A stretch of DNA of 64,000 bases from assembly GCF_000369805.1 (NCBI RefSeq), contig NZ_KB850224.1, forward strand, positions 3,762,460-3,826,459, read 5' to 3'. The position numbers were made by a program, and so were the translations under genes. The notes beneath the pieces are model-generated. The model made no database searches and was not told the origin of the DNA. It worked only from the letters and a program-made list of their open reading frames with translations. This DNA is from Acinetobacter sp. NIPH 2100 (GTDB taxonomy: Bacteria; Pseudomonadota; Gammaproteobacteria; Pseudomonadales; Moraxellaceae). Numbering within the stretch: the first letter of the stretch is position 1; every line of letters starts with the position of its first letter. This document shows positions 17,335 to 27,116 of this stretch, one piece after another.

Positions 17335-20052
17335 TTATTTCCCCTCACCTGTTTGTGTTTCATGGTATTCAGCAACTGCCTGAACTTCTGGATGCGCTTG
17401 TGGCGCCCATGCAACTGGACGGTCAGTATCTAACTCAAAGTTAGAAATTGCATCTTTGACTAAACGCGCGTCTACTTCGCCTTCGTCAGCTAATTTTTTC
17501 AAAGTCGCAACAACGATATGCGCAGCATCAACACCAAAGAAACTACGTAAGTTCGCACGTGTATCTGAACGGCCGTAACCATCCGTACCTAATGCAACAA
17601 ATGGACGACCATCTGGTAGATATGCGCGGATTTGTTCACTGTACGCACGCATATGGTCTGTCGCAGAAACGACGATACCTTCCGTACCACGTAACTGTTT
17701 AGATACCCAAGATTCTTTCACTTCTTCAGTCAGCGGATGTAAGCGGTTGTACTCTTCACATGCCATACCGTCACGTGACAACTCATTGAAGCTGGTTACG
17801 CTCCAAACATTTGAGTGGATCTGGTATTCGTCACGTAAGATTTTCGCAGCTTTAATCACTTCACGCAGAATAACGCCTGAACCCAATAATTGAACCGTTG
17901 CTTTTTCATCTTTTTCGAATAAGTACATACCACGTTTAATGCCTTCCTCAGCGCCTTCTGGCATTGCAGGATGCTCGTAGTTTTCGTTCATTACGGTTAA
18001 GTAATAGAACACTCGCTCTTGGTTTACATACATACGTTGTAAACCGTCATGGACGATCACAGCCAATTCATAACCAAAACATGGATCATAAGATACGCAG
18101 TTTGGAATAGTATTCGCCAAGATATGTGAATGACCATCTTGATGCTGTAAACCTTCACCGTTCAGTGTGGTACGGCCAGCAGTCGCACCCAACAAGAAAC
18201 CTTGTGCCTGTGCATCACCAGCAGCCCATGCAATGTCACCAATACGTTGGAAACCAAACATTGAGTAGTACATGTACATTGGAATCATTGGCAAGTTATT
18301 GGTTGAATAACTGGTTGCCAACGCAGCCCATGCACTCATCGCACCCGCTTCGTTGATTCCCTCTTGAAGCATGTGGCCATCACTTGCTTCACGGTAATGC
18401 ATTAACTGTTCTTGGTCTTCTGGAGTATATTTTTGACCATGAGCAGCATAAATACCAAGCTGACGGAACATCCCTTCTAAACCAAATGTACGTGCTTCAT
18501 CTGGAACGATTGGAACTACGCGGTCTTTAATTGCTTTTTCTTTCAGTAAAGCAGCAATTAAACGCACCATCACCATCGTGGTCGATTGCTCTTTACCACC
18601 TGAACCATTTAATACAGCATCAAATACAGATAATTCAGGAATCGCTAAAGTTTCACTCTCACGACGGCGTGCAGGTAGGTAACCCCCTAATGCTTCACGA
18701 CGCGCCTTCATATACTTCATTTCTGGAGAGTTTTCACTTGGGCGGTAGAATGGAAGCTCTTCTAACTTATCATCTGTAAATGGCAGGTTAAAACGGTCAC
18801 GTACATATTTCAAAGAGTCGATCTGCATTTTTTTGATTTGGTGAGTTTTGTTCACCGCTTCAATTTCTTCAGACAAACCGTAACCTTTAACCGTTTTCGC
18901 AAGAATAACGGTTGGTTGACCTTTGGCTTTCATTGCTTCTGCATAGGCAGCAAAAACTTTGTACGGGTCATGACCACCACGGTTAAGATTATCGATATCT
19001 TCATCGCTTAAGTCTTTTACAAGTTCCGCAGCTTCTGGGTACTTGCCAAAGAATTTCTCACGTGTATATGCACCGCCTTTCACTTGATAGCGTTGGTACT
19101 CACCATCAACTGTTTCGTCCATGACCGCTTTTAAAGCACCTGAAGTATCTTGAGCAAGAAGTGGATCCCAATGACGGCCCCACACCACTTTAATGACACG
19201 CCAACCCGCACCACGGAATAAAGATTCTAATTCTTGAATAATTTTACCGTTACCACGTACAGGACCATCTAGGCGCTGTAAGTTACAGTTCACCACCCAA
19301 ATGAGGTTATCAAGCTTTTCACGACCCGCAAGTGAAATTGCGCCCGTACTTTCTGGTTCATCCATCTCACCATCGCCAAGATATGCCCAGACTTTACGAT
19401 CTTCTTCTTTGATCAAGCCGCGATTCATCAAATATTTTTGAATGTGTGCCTGATAAATCGACATAATTGGACCAAGACCCATGGATACGGTTGGGAATTG
19501 CCAATAGTCCGGCATTAAATATGGATGTGGATAGCTTGGTAAACCGTTACCGCCAACTTCACGGCGGAAATTACTTAACTGCTCTTCATTTAAACGTCCT
19601 TCGAGGAAAGAACGTGCATAAATACCAGGCGCACAGTGACCTTGGTAATAAATCATATCGCCGCCAAAGTTATTGCTGTTTGCGCGGAAGAAATGGTTAA
19701 AACCAACGTCATACAATGTTGCAGACGATGCGAAACTTGCAAGGTGACCACCGAGATCGTCACCCGTTTTATTGGCACGTAATACCATTGCCAAAGCATT
19801 CCAGCGGATCAAGGCACGGATACGGCGTTCCATATCCTGATCGCCAGGCATTGCTGGTTGTTCTTCAACTGAAATGGTGTTGAGGTAAGGTGTATTGATG
19901 CGTTGGATTGGAACGTGTTTTGCAATAGCCCGTTGATAAAGTTTTTCTAGCAAGAAGGCAGCACGTTCCGTGCCCATATGTTGTAATACTGAATCAAATG
20001 CTTCTTGCCATTCTTGGGTTTCTTGCGCGTCAGAGTCGCCATAAAACGCCAT
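17335..20052 (-). CDS. aceE: Pyruvate dehydrogenase E1 component, homodimeric type
   Basis: This 905-residue thiamine-diphosphate enzyme decarboxylates pyruvate and acetylates the lipoyl arms of AceF. The ThDP motif begins GDGEMDEPES and extends through the NLQRLDGPVRGN segment; the start is MAFYGDSDAQETQEW. The ATG at 20052 has AAGGTGA upstream and gives the usual length. A longer frame to 20139 adds residues unlike the family. It is the first gene of the aceE-aceF operon; the E3 gene is not adjacent. Confidence 0.97.
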   Translation of the reverse strand: MAFYGDSDAQETQEWQEAFDSVLQHMGTERAAFLLEKLYQRAIAKHVPIQRINTPYLNTISVEEQPAMPGDQDMERRIRALIRWNALAMVLRANKTGDDLGGHLASFASSATLYDVGFNHFFRANSNNFGGDMIYYQGHCAPGIYARSFLEGRLNEEQLSNFRREVGGNGLPSYPHPYLMPDYWQFPTVSMGLGPIMSIYQAHIQKYLMNRGLIKEEDRKVWAYLGDGEMDEPESTGAISLAGREKLDNLIWVVNCNLQRLDGPVRGNGKIIQELESLFRGAGWRVIKVVWGRHWDPLLAQDTSGALKAVMDETVDGEYQRYQVKGGAYTREKFFGKYPEAAELVKDLSDEDIDNLNRGGHDPYKVFAAYAEAMKAKGQPTVILAKTVKGYGLSEEIEAVNKTHQIKKMQIDSLKYVRDRFNLPFTDDKLEELPFYRPSENSPEMKYMKARREALGGYLPARRRESETLAIPELSVFDAVLNGSGGKEQSTTMVMVRLIAALLKEKAIKDRVVPIVPDEARTFGLEGMFRQLGIYAAHGQKYTPEDQEQLMHYREASDGHMLQEGINEAGAMSAWAALATSYSTNNLPMIPMYMYYSMFGFQRIGDIAWAAGDAQAQGFLLGATAGRTTLNGEGLQHQDGHSHILANTIPNCVSYDPCFGYELAVIVHDGLQRMYVNQERVFYYLTVMNENYEHPAMPEGAEEGIKRGMYLFEKDEKATVQLLGSGVILREVIKAAKILRDEYQIHSNVWSVTSFNELSRDGMACEEYNRLHPLTEEVKESWVSKQLRGTEGIVVSATDHMRAYSEQIRAYLPDGRPFVALGTDGYGRSDTRANLRSFFGVDAAHIVVATLKKLADEGEVDARLVKDAISNFELDTDRPVAWAPQAHPEVQAVAEYHETQTGEGK

Positions 20053-20194
20053 ACAATTCACCTTTTCCCTTAAGTTATTTGTCGACCCTATTTTTATCAT
20101 GTTTTGCTGTGATAGAACTATTGCCCCAGATGAATGCAAAACGCCTTATTATTTTCTGACAAAATAGTCATTGACCTAAATGAAACAAAACACA

Positions 20195-20224
20195 TAAAAA
20201 ATCGCCAATAAAGGCGATTTTTTT
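20195..20224 (-). terminator. Intrinsic terminator after the M23 peptidase gene
   Basis: AAAATCGCC and GGCGATTTT form a stem around AATAAA, with a T-run on the minus strand. Confidence 0.82.
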
Positions 20225-20256
20225 GAATATTGATATACAACTGTTAACAAATTACA

Positions 20257-20958
20257 TTAAGGCAACATTGCTAAGTAAGTTGATGGATTTTTACGTTGAC
20301 CATCTTTTACAACTTCAAAGTGTAAATGTGGCCCAGTACAACGACCTGTACAACCGACATTTGCAATATGTTCACCAGCACCTACACGATCACCAGCACT
20401 GACGATTAAGCGCGAAGCATGTGCATAACGGGTGATGTAACCATTGCCATGATCAATTTCAACATATTGACCATAACCCGTACCCCAACCTGACTTTGTC
20501 ACCACACCCGGGCCTGTTGCATAGATTGGCGTACCAGACGGCGCAGCAAGGTCAACACCTGAATGGTGGCGAGTAGAACCGAGTAGTGTGCGATTGCCCC
20601 AAGAAGAACTTACACGACCCTCTTGTAGCGGATGGCTAACCAGCCAAGAATAACCAGTATTTGCTGAAAATGACGGTGCGTTGTCTTGAGTTGAAATAGC
20701 TGAACGGCCATATTTCTTCTCGATCGTCGCATTATTCAATTCAATGGTTTTTTCGCGTAGTTTAACTGACACATTCGATACAGCTGGCAAATCCATATCA
20801 GCTGAATGAGTATAAGAACCTTGAGCTAAGGTTTTTGATAATTGCTCTAAGCGGTCATCGCCTGTCGTCTGACCAATGTTCTGATAATCTGCAAAAGCAA
20901 CCGAAGCAGCTGAAGCAGCCAATGAAAATGCGAGTAAAATACGACGCGTGTGATGCAT
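20257..20958 (-). CDS. Secreted M23-family metallopeptidase (LytM domain)
   Basis: The 233-residue precursor has the signal peptide MHHTRRILLAFSLAASAAS... and a C-terminal LytM domain. Zinc ligands are visible in HHSGVDLAAPSGTP and in the closing HLHFEV. A substrate-groove Gly run (GWGTGYGQYVEIDHGNGY) lies between. It is probably a periplasmic peptidoglycan endopeptidase. The start has AGAGG 7 bp upstream; a longer start at 21000 is possible but places the signal peptide internally. It is divergent from dciA, and the order lpxC, DUF721 gene, M23 gene also occurs in Pseudomonas. Confidence 0.88.
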   Translation of the reverse strand: MHHTRRILLAFSLAASAASVAFADYQNIGQTTGDDRLEQLSKTLAQGSYTHSADMDLPAVSNVSVKLREKTIELNNATIEKKYGRSAISTQDNAPSFSANTGYSWLVSHPLQEGRVSSSWGNRTLLGSTRHHSGVDLAAPSGTPIYATGPGVVTKSGWGTGYGQYVEIDHGNGYITRYAHASRLIVSAGDRVGAGEHIANVGCTGRCTGPHLHFEVVKDGQRKNPSTYLAMLP

Positions 20959-21063
20959 AAAAAACCTCTTGAAACCGTCCTTCAAACGTTCCTTTATCAT
21001 CTGTTCCTTGATAACAGCTGAACCAAACGCTTAAGATGGACACATTACCTCCGAGGAAGTCAC

Positions 21064-21504
21064 ATGTCTGAACCTAACAACGTTTTCCAACAGAAAGGAC
21101 AACATATAAAAACTGGAAACTTAACGCTTCTGACGACGCAAGTGACACAATGGAAACAACTTACGAAAATTATTCAACCGTTATTGCCCCAACCAGAGCA
21201 ATGGCAAGTTGTTTGTTATCAACACGGGGTTTTGATCATAACTGGTGAAAATCAAGCAATGATTAGTCAACTCAGCTATTTACAAAGCCACTATGTTGCG
21301 CAGTTAGCTCAGCTCGAAGGACTCAAGGAATTACGAAAAATCCAAGTTCGCTTAAGAAACAAAAATGTTGTCTCTCGTGAACCCTCTCCCCCAACAAAAA
21401 CACTGACATCAGAGACCCAAGAGCTATTACGCAGCGCCGCTGAATATGTGAGCGACCCTAAGCTTAGCCAAGCTTTACTACGTTTGGCAAGCAATAAAAA
21501 GTAA
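21064..21504 (+). CDS. dciA: DciA-like (DUF721) replicative helicase loader
   Basis: This 146-residue protein has an N-terminal KH-like DUF721 domain (about 15-100: VTQWKQLTKIIQPLLP, then WQVVCYQHGVLIITGENQAMISQLSY) and a basic, Pro-containing tail. DciA loads DnaB in bacteria lacking DnaC. Its place between lpxC and an M23 peptidase matches the Pseudomonas DUF721 locus. GAGGAAG lies 5 bp before the ATG. Short members of this family are divergent, so the assignment rests partly on context. Confidence 0.75.
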   Translation: MSEPNNVFQQKGQHIKTGNLTLLTTQVTQWKQLTKIIQPLLPQPEQWQVVCYQHGVLIITGENQAMISQLSYLQSHYVAQLAQLEGLKELRKIQVRLRNKNVVSREPSPPTKTLTSETQELLRSAAEYVSDPKLSQALLRLASNKK

Positions 21505-21602
21505 ACTTCATATATTAAGTGTTGGAATACACACTATTTTTATGTGATGGAAATCTCAAATTCAATTGTTATAACATAACATAGGCAATAAAAGACAATG
21601 AC

Positions 21603-22505
21603 TTATGTCACACTTACATAAGGAATTGGACAATCACTCTCGTTATTAAATGTTACAATTTCATAGCTGCTTGGATCATTTTGAACATTGCGTAATAACT
21701 GATTATTCAGCGCATGCCCTGACTTATACCCATCAAACTTGGCAATAATTTGATGTCCAAGTAAATATAAGTCTCCCACCGCATCTAGAATTTTGTGACG
21801 CACAAACTCATCAGCAAAGCGCAAACCTTCTTCATTCACCACCCCTGTGTCATCGACACCAATCGCATTTTCTAAACTCGCACCTAATGCCAAATTATTG
21901 GCTTTCAAATAGTCTAAATCTTTCATAAAGCCAAAGGTTCTTGCTTCACTGACTTCATAGACGAAGGTTTCTGTAGAGAAATCGATGGTGGCTGACTGGT
22001 ATTCTTTAGCAAATGCTGGATGGTCAAAATCGATGGTAAAGTTGAGCTGGAAGCCTGAATGTGGTGAGAAAATTGCTTTTTTATCATCAATTAAAGCCTC
22101 GACTGGCTTTAAGATACGAATGAACTTCTTTGGCGCATCTTGCTCCGCCAGTTCACCTTGCATCAGCAAATAGATAAAAGGTCCCGCACTTCCATCCATA
22201 ATCGGCACTTCAGAGGCAGACACTTCAACGATCAGATTGTCGATCCCTAATCCAGCAATCGCGCTCATGACATGTTCAATGGTACCGACCTTGATGTCTT
22301 CACGAACCAAGTTCGAGCACATAAAGGCTTCTTGGATCAATAAAGCGTTGGCAATAATGTCAACAGGGGGATTTAAGTCGATACGGCGAAAGACAATACC
22401 TCCATCAATATGATGTGGAACAAAATTAATCAGCACCTTCTGACCACTGTGCAGACCAATCCCGCTCGCTTTCACCACACGTTTGAGAGTACGTTGTTTC
22501 AACAT
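21603..22505 (-). CDS. lpxC: UDP-3-O-acyl-N-acetylglucosamine deacetylase
   Basis: This 300-residue zinc enzyme performs the committed step of lipid A synthesis. Zinc ligands are visible as H78 in [14 protein letters not shown] and the pair in [17 protein letters not shown]. The N-terminus [17 protein letters not shown] is typical. It ends the division and wall cluster, separated from ftsZ by a terminator. Confidence 0.97.
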   Translation of the reverse strand: MLKQRTLKRVVKASGIGLHSGQKVLINFVPHHIDGGIVFRRIDLNPPVDIIANALLIQEAFMCSNLVREDIKVGTIEHVMSAIAGLGIDNLIVEVSASEVPIMDGSAGPFIYLLMQGELAEQDAPKKFIRILKPVEALIDDKKAIFSPHSGFQLNFTIDFDHPAFAKEYQSATIDFSTETFVYEVSEARTFGFMKDLDYLKANNLALGASLENAIGVDDTGVVNEEGLRFADEFVRHKILDAVGDLYLLGHQIIAKFDGYKSGHALNNQLLRNVQNDPSSYEIVTFNNESDCPIPYVSVT

Positions 22506-22568
22506 GCCATACCAACTTCATTTGCAAAAACCGATATAACTTAGCATATTTTGCCATTTTAAAAAAAT

Positions 22569-22598
22569 AAAAAAGGGGACAATTACTTGCCCCCTTTC
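22569..22598 (-). terminator. Intrinsic terminator between ftsZ and lpxC
   Basis: On the minus strand a G-rich arm pairs with TCCCC around GTAATT and is followed by a T-rich run. It would set off lpxC from the ftsZ transcript. Confidence 0.7.
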
Positions 22599-22616
22599 TC
22601 TAAATATATGATTTTA

Positions 22617-23798
22617 TTATTTACGCTGTTGATTTTTCAGATAGTCTTGAATGCTCATTGGCGATGAACGTGGCGTAGAACTTGCTGCTGCACTCGCTGG
22701 AGCATCAACATTTGCACGTTTGCTGATCGCTGGAACATCATCTTCATCTACAGATTGCTGAGCAGCTTGCGAAGCAGGTGCATGTGAAACCACCGCACGT
22801 CTCTTCTGATCAACTTCACTCGCATTACGCGTTAAACCTGTGGCAATCACAGTAACACGGAGTTCGTCACGTGCATCTGGATCAAATACGGTACCGTAGA
22901 AGATTTCACCTTCATCCAAATCAACGATTTGGTTAACGACATCAGTAATAATTTCAGTTTCACGCAGGGTAATATCATCACCACCCGTGATATTGATCAA
23001 CACACCTTTCGCATTGATAATATTTACATTATCAAGCAATGGACTACGAATCGCCTGTTCAGCGGCTTGACGAGCACGATCTTCACCACGACCCAAACCA
23101 GCACCCATCATCGCATAACCACGCGTACTCATTGCTGTTTTCAAATCGGCGAAGTCGAGGTTAATATGACCACGATTAACCACCAAATCAAAGATACTGC
23201 GTACCGCATTCAACAATACATCATCTGCCTTTTTATAGGCATCTTTCATTGAGATATCACCATACACGCTAAGTAAGCGTTGGTTTGGAATGATAATCAA
23301 TGAATCAACATGTGCTTCTAATGCATCAATACCTTTTTCAGCAGACTTTTGGCGACGACGACCTTCAAAGTTGAATGGTGTAGTGACCACACCTACGGTC
23401 AAGATACCCATCTCTTTGGCAACTTCTGCAACCACTGGCGCAGCACCTGTACCCGTACCGCCGCCCATGCCCGCAGTAACGAACACCATGTCAGTCCCTT
23501 CAAGGTGCTGACGGATCACGTCACGGCTTTCTTCAGCTGCGATTTGACCGACTTCTGGATTCGCTCCAGCGCCCAAACCACGCGTACTTTGTTCACCCAA
23601 TTGAATTTTGAATGGAGCATTCATGCTATCCAATGCTTGTTTGTCCGTATTTGCACAGACAAATTTTACGCCTTGAATATCAGATTGCGCCATGTGCTGC
23701 ACGGCATTACCACCGCCACCACCCACACCAAATACTGTGAAACGGGCTTGACCGTTGCCATTGTCTAGTTCATCTTCTATAAATTCAAATGAGGCCAT
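22617..23798 (-). CDS. ftsZ: Cell-division GTPase FtsZ
   Basis: This 393-residue tubulin homologue polymerises into the Z ring. The GTP-binding signature GGGTGTG (112-118) and the N-terminal FGVGGGGGNAV are intact. The synergy-loop region and a variable linker follow. The conserved C-terminal peptide SIQDYLKNQQRK binds FtsA or ZipA. It is downstream of ftsA with a 164-bp gap that may contain a further promoter. Confidence 0.98.
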   Translation of the reverse strand: MASFEFIEDELDNGNGQARFTVFGVGGGGGNAVQHMAQSDIQGVKFVCANTDKQALDSMNAPFKIQLGEQSTRGLGAGANPEVGQIAAEESRDVIRQHLEGTDMVFVTAGMGGGTGTGAAPVVAEVAKEMGILTVGVVTTPFNFEGRRRQKSAEKGIDALEAHVDSLIIIPNQRLLSVYGDISMKDAYKKADDVLLNAVRSIFDLVVNRGHINLDFADLKTAMSTRGYAMMGAGLGRGEDRARQAAEQAIRSPLLDNVNIINAKGVLINITGGDDITLRETEIITDVVNQIVDLDEGEIFYGTVFDPDARDELRVTVIATGLTRNASEVDQKRRAVVSHAPASQAAQQSVDEDDVPAISKRANVDAPASAAASSTPRSSPMSIQDYLKNQQRK

Positions 23799-23962
23799 GA
23801 CCTTTAGATTTCCTAATATTAATGGCAGTTACTTCAGCCCGTTACTGCCCTGATTTTTAAACAACTGATGTGTAGGATGCTGTTCAATAATCGCTAGCTT
23901 GTCAAGTACAGTGGCGGATTTAGAACAACTTCCTAACAAATTTTCCCAAAAATAACTACAAC

Positions 23963-25225
23963 TTAAAAGATGGCCTTTAATTTGCTATTTAATGCATTCC
24001 AACCATTGGCAACCCGATCAACAAAACTACGATCACTTGCTTCTTCTGGTTCTTCAACTGTATCTTGCAAATCGCTTTGGCTAAACATCAACAAACCCGA
24101 TACTGTGGCGTACATTGAACGACGCAAAGCAGGTAAATGTTGATCATCCGCATAGACTTGTAATGGCGGATTGCCTAAATGTGCAGACACGCCCAACATA
24201 CGACGCGCCAAATTCACCATACCTTCAATTTGACAAGAATCGCCTGTGAGTACCACACCATGGTAGAGACCATGAATTGCACCGCTATGTTCCAGTTCTT
24301 CACGAATTAAAGTGAAGATTTCTTCATAACGCGCAATGATGATTTCTGCAAGCTCAATACGACTGATGGTTTGTGTACCGTCAATCGCTTGCACTTGAAT
24401 CATGTGATCTGGCTTCACCACACTTAAGTCAACACAACCATGCAAAATTTTGATGCGTTCAGCTTCTTCGGTTGTGGTCTGTAAAACAGCGGCAATATCA
24501 CGGGTGACATTCTCACCACCACGTGGCAAGGTTCGTGCCAAAGCCAAACGACCATCTAAATACACCGCAATATTGGTAATTCCTGCGCCAATATCAACTA
24601 AACATACACCATATTCTTTTTCATCTTTGAGCAGACTGGCTTCAGCGGTTGCCAAGCAAGACACCACCATTTTTTCCACCCCGATATTGGCCCCTTTCAT
24701 GGCACGATCAAGGTTTTGCATGGTGCTGATCGGCATCATCATCAACTGATAATGACCGGTCATGCTATGCGCAGACATATTCACTGGGTTTTGTACCCAT
24801 TCAGCTGAATCACCAAGCTCAAAACCCAATGGCACAGCACTGGCGAGGTAATAGTCTGGTGATACATGACTCGCTTTGGCCAACTCTAGTGCACGAACCA
24901 CTTCATTCGTCGTAATAATATGATCGTGGTTGGCGACTGGGGTACGGCCTGATGCATAAAAACTTTGTAATTCTGTACTTGGAATCGACACCCACGCACT
25001 ATGAATACGACACTCCGCCATATCCTCAGCTTCGGATACCGCATTCTTAATCGCCGCAATCACCTTGTCTAAGCTAACAATCTTGCCTTTAACCATACCT
25101 CGGTTGCGAGCAGTTGCCATGCCAATGACTTGGATCTTATCTGGTGCATGGATCTTACCAATCAAAACTGAGACTTTATGGGTCCCAATATCAATCGCAA
25201 CAACTGAGGGAACAGCTTCACTCAT
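23963..25225 (-). CDS. ftsA: Cell-division protein FtsA
   Basis: This 420-residue actin-like ATPase tethers FtsZ to the membrane. Seen are the phosphate-1 motif AIDIGTHKVSVLIG, the phosphate-2 motif CLVDIGAGITNIAVY, the adenosine motif GVVLTGDSCQIEG and a C-terminal amphipathic helix (DRVANGWNALNSKLKAIF). It lies between ftsQ and ftsZ. Confidence 0.97.
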   Translation of the reverse strand: MSEAVPSVVAIDIGTHKVSVLIGKIHAPDKIQVIGMATARNRGMVKGKIVSLDKVIAAIKNAVSEAEDMAECRIHSAWVSIPSTELQSFYASGRTPVANHDHIITTNEVVRALELAKASHVSPDYYLASAVPLGFELGDSAEWVQNPVNMSAHSMTGHYQLMMMPISTMQNLDRAMKGANIGVEKMVVSCLATAEASLLKDEKEYGVCLVDIGAGITNIAVYLDGRLALARTLPRGGENVTRDIAAVLQTTTEEAERIKILHGCVDLSVVKPDHMIQVQAIDGTQTISRIELAEIIIARYEEIFTLIREELEHSGAIHGLYHGVVLTGDSCQIEGMVNLARRMLGVSAHLGNPPLQVYADDQHLPALRRSMYATVSGLLMFSQSDLQDTVEEPEEASDRSFVDRVANGWNALNSKLKAIF

Positions 25226-25286
25226 TACTTCAATACCATATCTTTAGTGTTGTTTAGGACAACTGTCCTTTATTTTAAGCCACGTA

Positions 25287-26144
25287 TTATGGCTTTGCCT
25301 GAATTGCCCCTGCAAGGCTTGTGTCATCAATCGTTACAACTAACTGACCGTTAACAATCTTTGGCGGAGCTGCGTTTTTCCACTGAATAGCCAAGCCATT
25401 CCGATAACGCAAATCAATCGCCGTGATTTTTGACCATACAGGTTTTAAATCCGTTTGTGCCAAATGGCTTAAGCGTTGCAACTTATTCATGGTTTGATCT
25501 TGGTCCACAATAATCCGTAGGCCCGAATCAAACTGCATGAACCAAGTCATACGCTCGGTTAAATACAATTCTTTTAATCTCAAATTCGCTGGATGAAACA
25601 ATTGATTAATTTCATTATAGCGACGCATCATCATTTTGGATTGGCTGGCTGGCCCATGTAAAAGCGGCAAGTTTGGATGTGCTGTTGGCACCGCCTCGCT
25701 AAATACATCGCCATTGTCACTCAGCAAACGCCCTGTTCCCCAACGTGCAATCGCATGACGCGGCATTACCCGCACTCGAATTGCATTTGGCCAAGCCCGT
25801 GACACCACCACACGATCAACCCAAGACACTTTTAATGCTTGATCTCGAATCTGTTCTAAATCTGAAGTGAAGTAGTTATCTTTAACAATTGGATTGAGAA
25901 ATTGAACCAGCTGTTGATTTTCAACATCAGAATTGGTCCCAACCACCTGCAACTGCGCGACTCGTGCATCCGTCATGACTTTATACAAGCCAAACAGACC
26001 CAACGCCAATACAGCAAATGCAATCACCAGCAACATCCAACCGCCCGCATTCACCATTTTCTGTTTAGGCGAAGGCGGTTTCTCGTGAATCGAGCTAATG
26101 GCTGGCCGTGTTTTACGGCGCATAGAGGCAGGAAGCTGAGCCAT
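25287..26144 (-). CDS. ftsQ: Cell-division protein FtsQ
   Basis: This 285-residue bitopic protein has a short cytoplasmic N-terminus, one membrane helix (GWMLLVIAFAVLALGLFGLY, about 35-54), a POTRA domain (VAQLQVVGTNSDVENQQLV) and the FtsQ/DivIB domain (RVVVSRAWPNAIRVRVMPRHAIARW). It links early and late division proteins in the periplasm. It starts 6 bp after ddl. Confidence 0.95.
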   Translation of the reverse strand: MAQLPASMRRKTRPAISSIHEKPPSPKQKMVNAGGWMLLVIAFAVLALGLFGLYKVMTDARVAQLQVVGTNSDVENQQLVQFLNPIVKDNYFTSDLEQIRDQALKVSWVDRVVVSRAWPNAIRVRVMPRHAIARWGTGRLLSDNGDVFSEAVPTAHPNLPLLHGPASQSKMMMRRYNEINQLFHPANLRLKELYLTERMTWFMQFDSGLRIIVDQDQTMNKLQRLSHLAQTDLKPVWSKITAIDLRYRNGLAIQWKNAAPPKIVNGQLVVTIDDTSLAGAIQAKP

Positions 26145-26150
26145 AAATCG

Positions 26151-27077
26151 TTAAGCCGATGCTGCTAAGGTTTGCTCTAAAATAGCAACACAAAGCTGAT
26201 CAAAACTATAACCGACAGCTTGTGCTGCTTTTGGCACCAAAGAATGGCTGGTCATACCTGGAACTGTGTTCACTTCTAACAACCAGAAGTTCCCCTGTTC
26301 ATCCTGCATCGCATCAATACGGCCCCAACCTTCTGCACCTACGGCTTGGAAAGCGCGTAAGCAGAGCGCTTGCAAGCTTTTCTCTTCTGCTTCGCTTAAA
26401 CCGCAAGGAATGCCATATTCCACATCATTACGCTGATACTTTGCTTCATAGTCATAAAAAGCAACGTCTGCTGGTGGCTGTAAACGAATCACAGGCAATG
26501 GCTGACCATTCAAGAATGAGATCGTAAATTCACGACCTGTAATCCATTTTTCTGCCATCACCACAGCATCATGCTGAGTTGCTTTTTCAATTGCAGCAGC
26601 AAAATCCTCAGCTTTTTCAACCTTGCTCATCCCAACGCTTGAACCTTCATGCACAGGTTTGATAATCACAGGTAAGCCCAATTCAGCAATCACAGGTTCA
26701 AGATCCGTATCTTTGGTGATAATGCGGTAAGGTGCAGTTGGCAAGTCACTGCCCTGCCAGATTTGCTTGGTCTTAACTTTATCCATACCAATGGCAGAAC
26801 CTTGCACGCCTGTACCTGTATAAGGAAGGTTTAACCACTCCAATACACCTTGGATCTGACCATCTTCACCGCCACGACCATGCAACACGATAAATGCGCG
26901 ATCATAAGCAACTAACTCAGTCACACTACGATCTTGCGGGTCAAATGCTTCTGCCTGAACGCCCGAACGCAATAACGCCTCTAAAACAGCTTGGCCGCTG
27001 TCCAATGACACAGCACGCTCAGCCGACTTCCCACCAAATAACACAGCAACTTTGCCGAATTTTGCAGCATTTGACAC
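26151..27077 (-). CDS. ddl: D-alanine--D-alanine ligase
   Basis: This ATP-grasp enzyme joins two D-Ala for the peptidoglycan stem. Motifs include VLFGGKSAERAVSLDSG, LHGRGGEDGQIQG, KPVHEGSSVGMSKV and the metal-binding LEVNTVPGMTSHSLVP. The GTG at 27077, with AAGGA 7 bp upstream, gives 308 residues, the length I recall for Acinetobacter Ddl; a longer frame to 27107 adds ten unlikely residues. It lies 39 bp after murC and just before ftsQ. Confidence 0.96.
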   Translation of the reverse strand: MSNAAKFGKVAVLFGGKSAERAVSLDSGQAVLEALLRSGVQAEAFDPQDRSVTELVAYDRAFIVLHGRGGEDGQIQGVLEWLNLPYTGTGVQGSAIGMDKVKTKQIWQGSDLPTAPYRIITKDTDLEPVIAELGLPVIIKPVHEGSSVGMSKVEKAEDFAAAIEKATQHDAVVMAEKWITGREFTISFLNGQPLPVIRLQPPADVAFYDYEAKYQRNDVEYGIPCGLSEAEEKSLQALCLRAFQAVGAEGWGRIDAMQDEQGNFWLLEVNTVPGMTSHSLVPKAAQAVGYSFDQLCVAILEQTLAASA

Positions 27078-27116
27078 GTTTATATCCTTAAAACTTTTAA
27101 TAATCACAAAACAAAA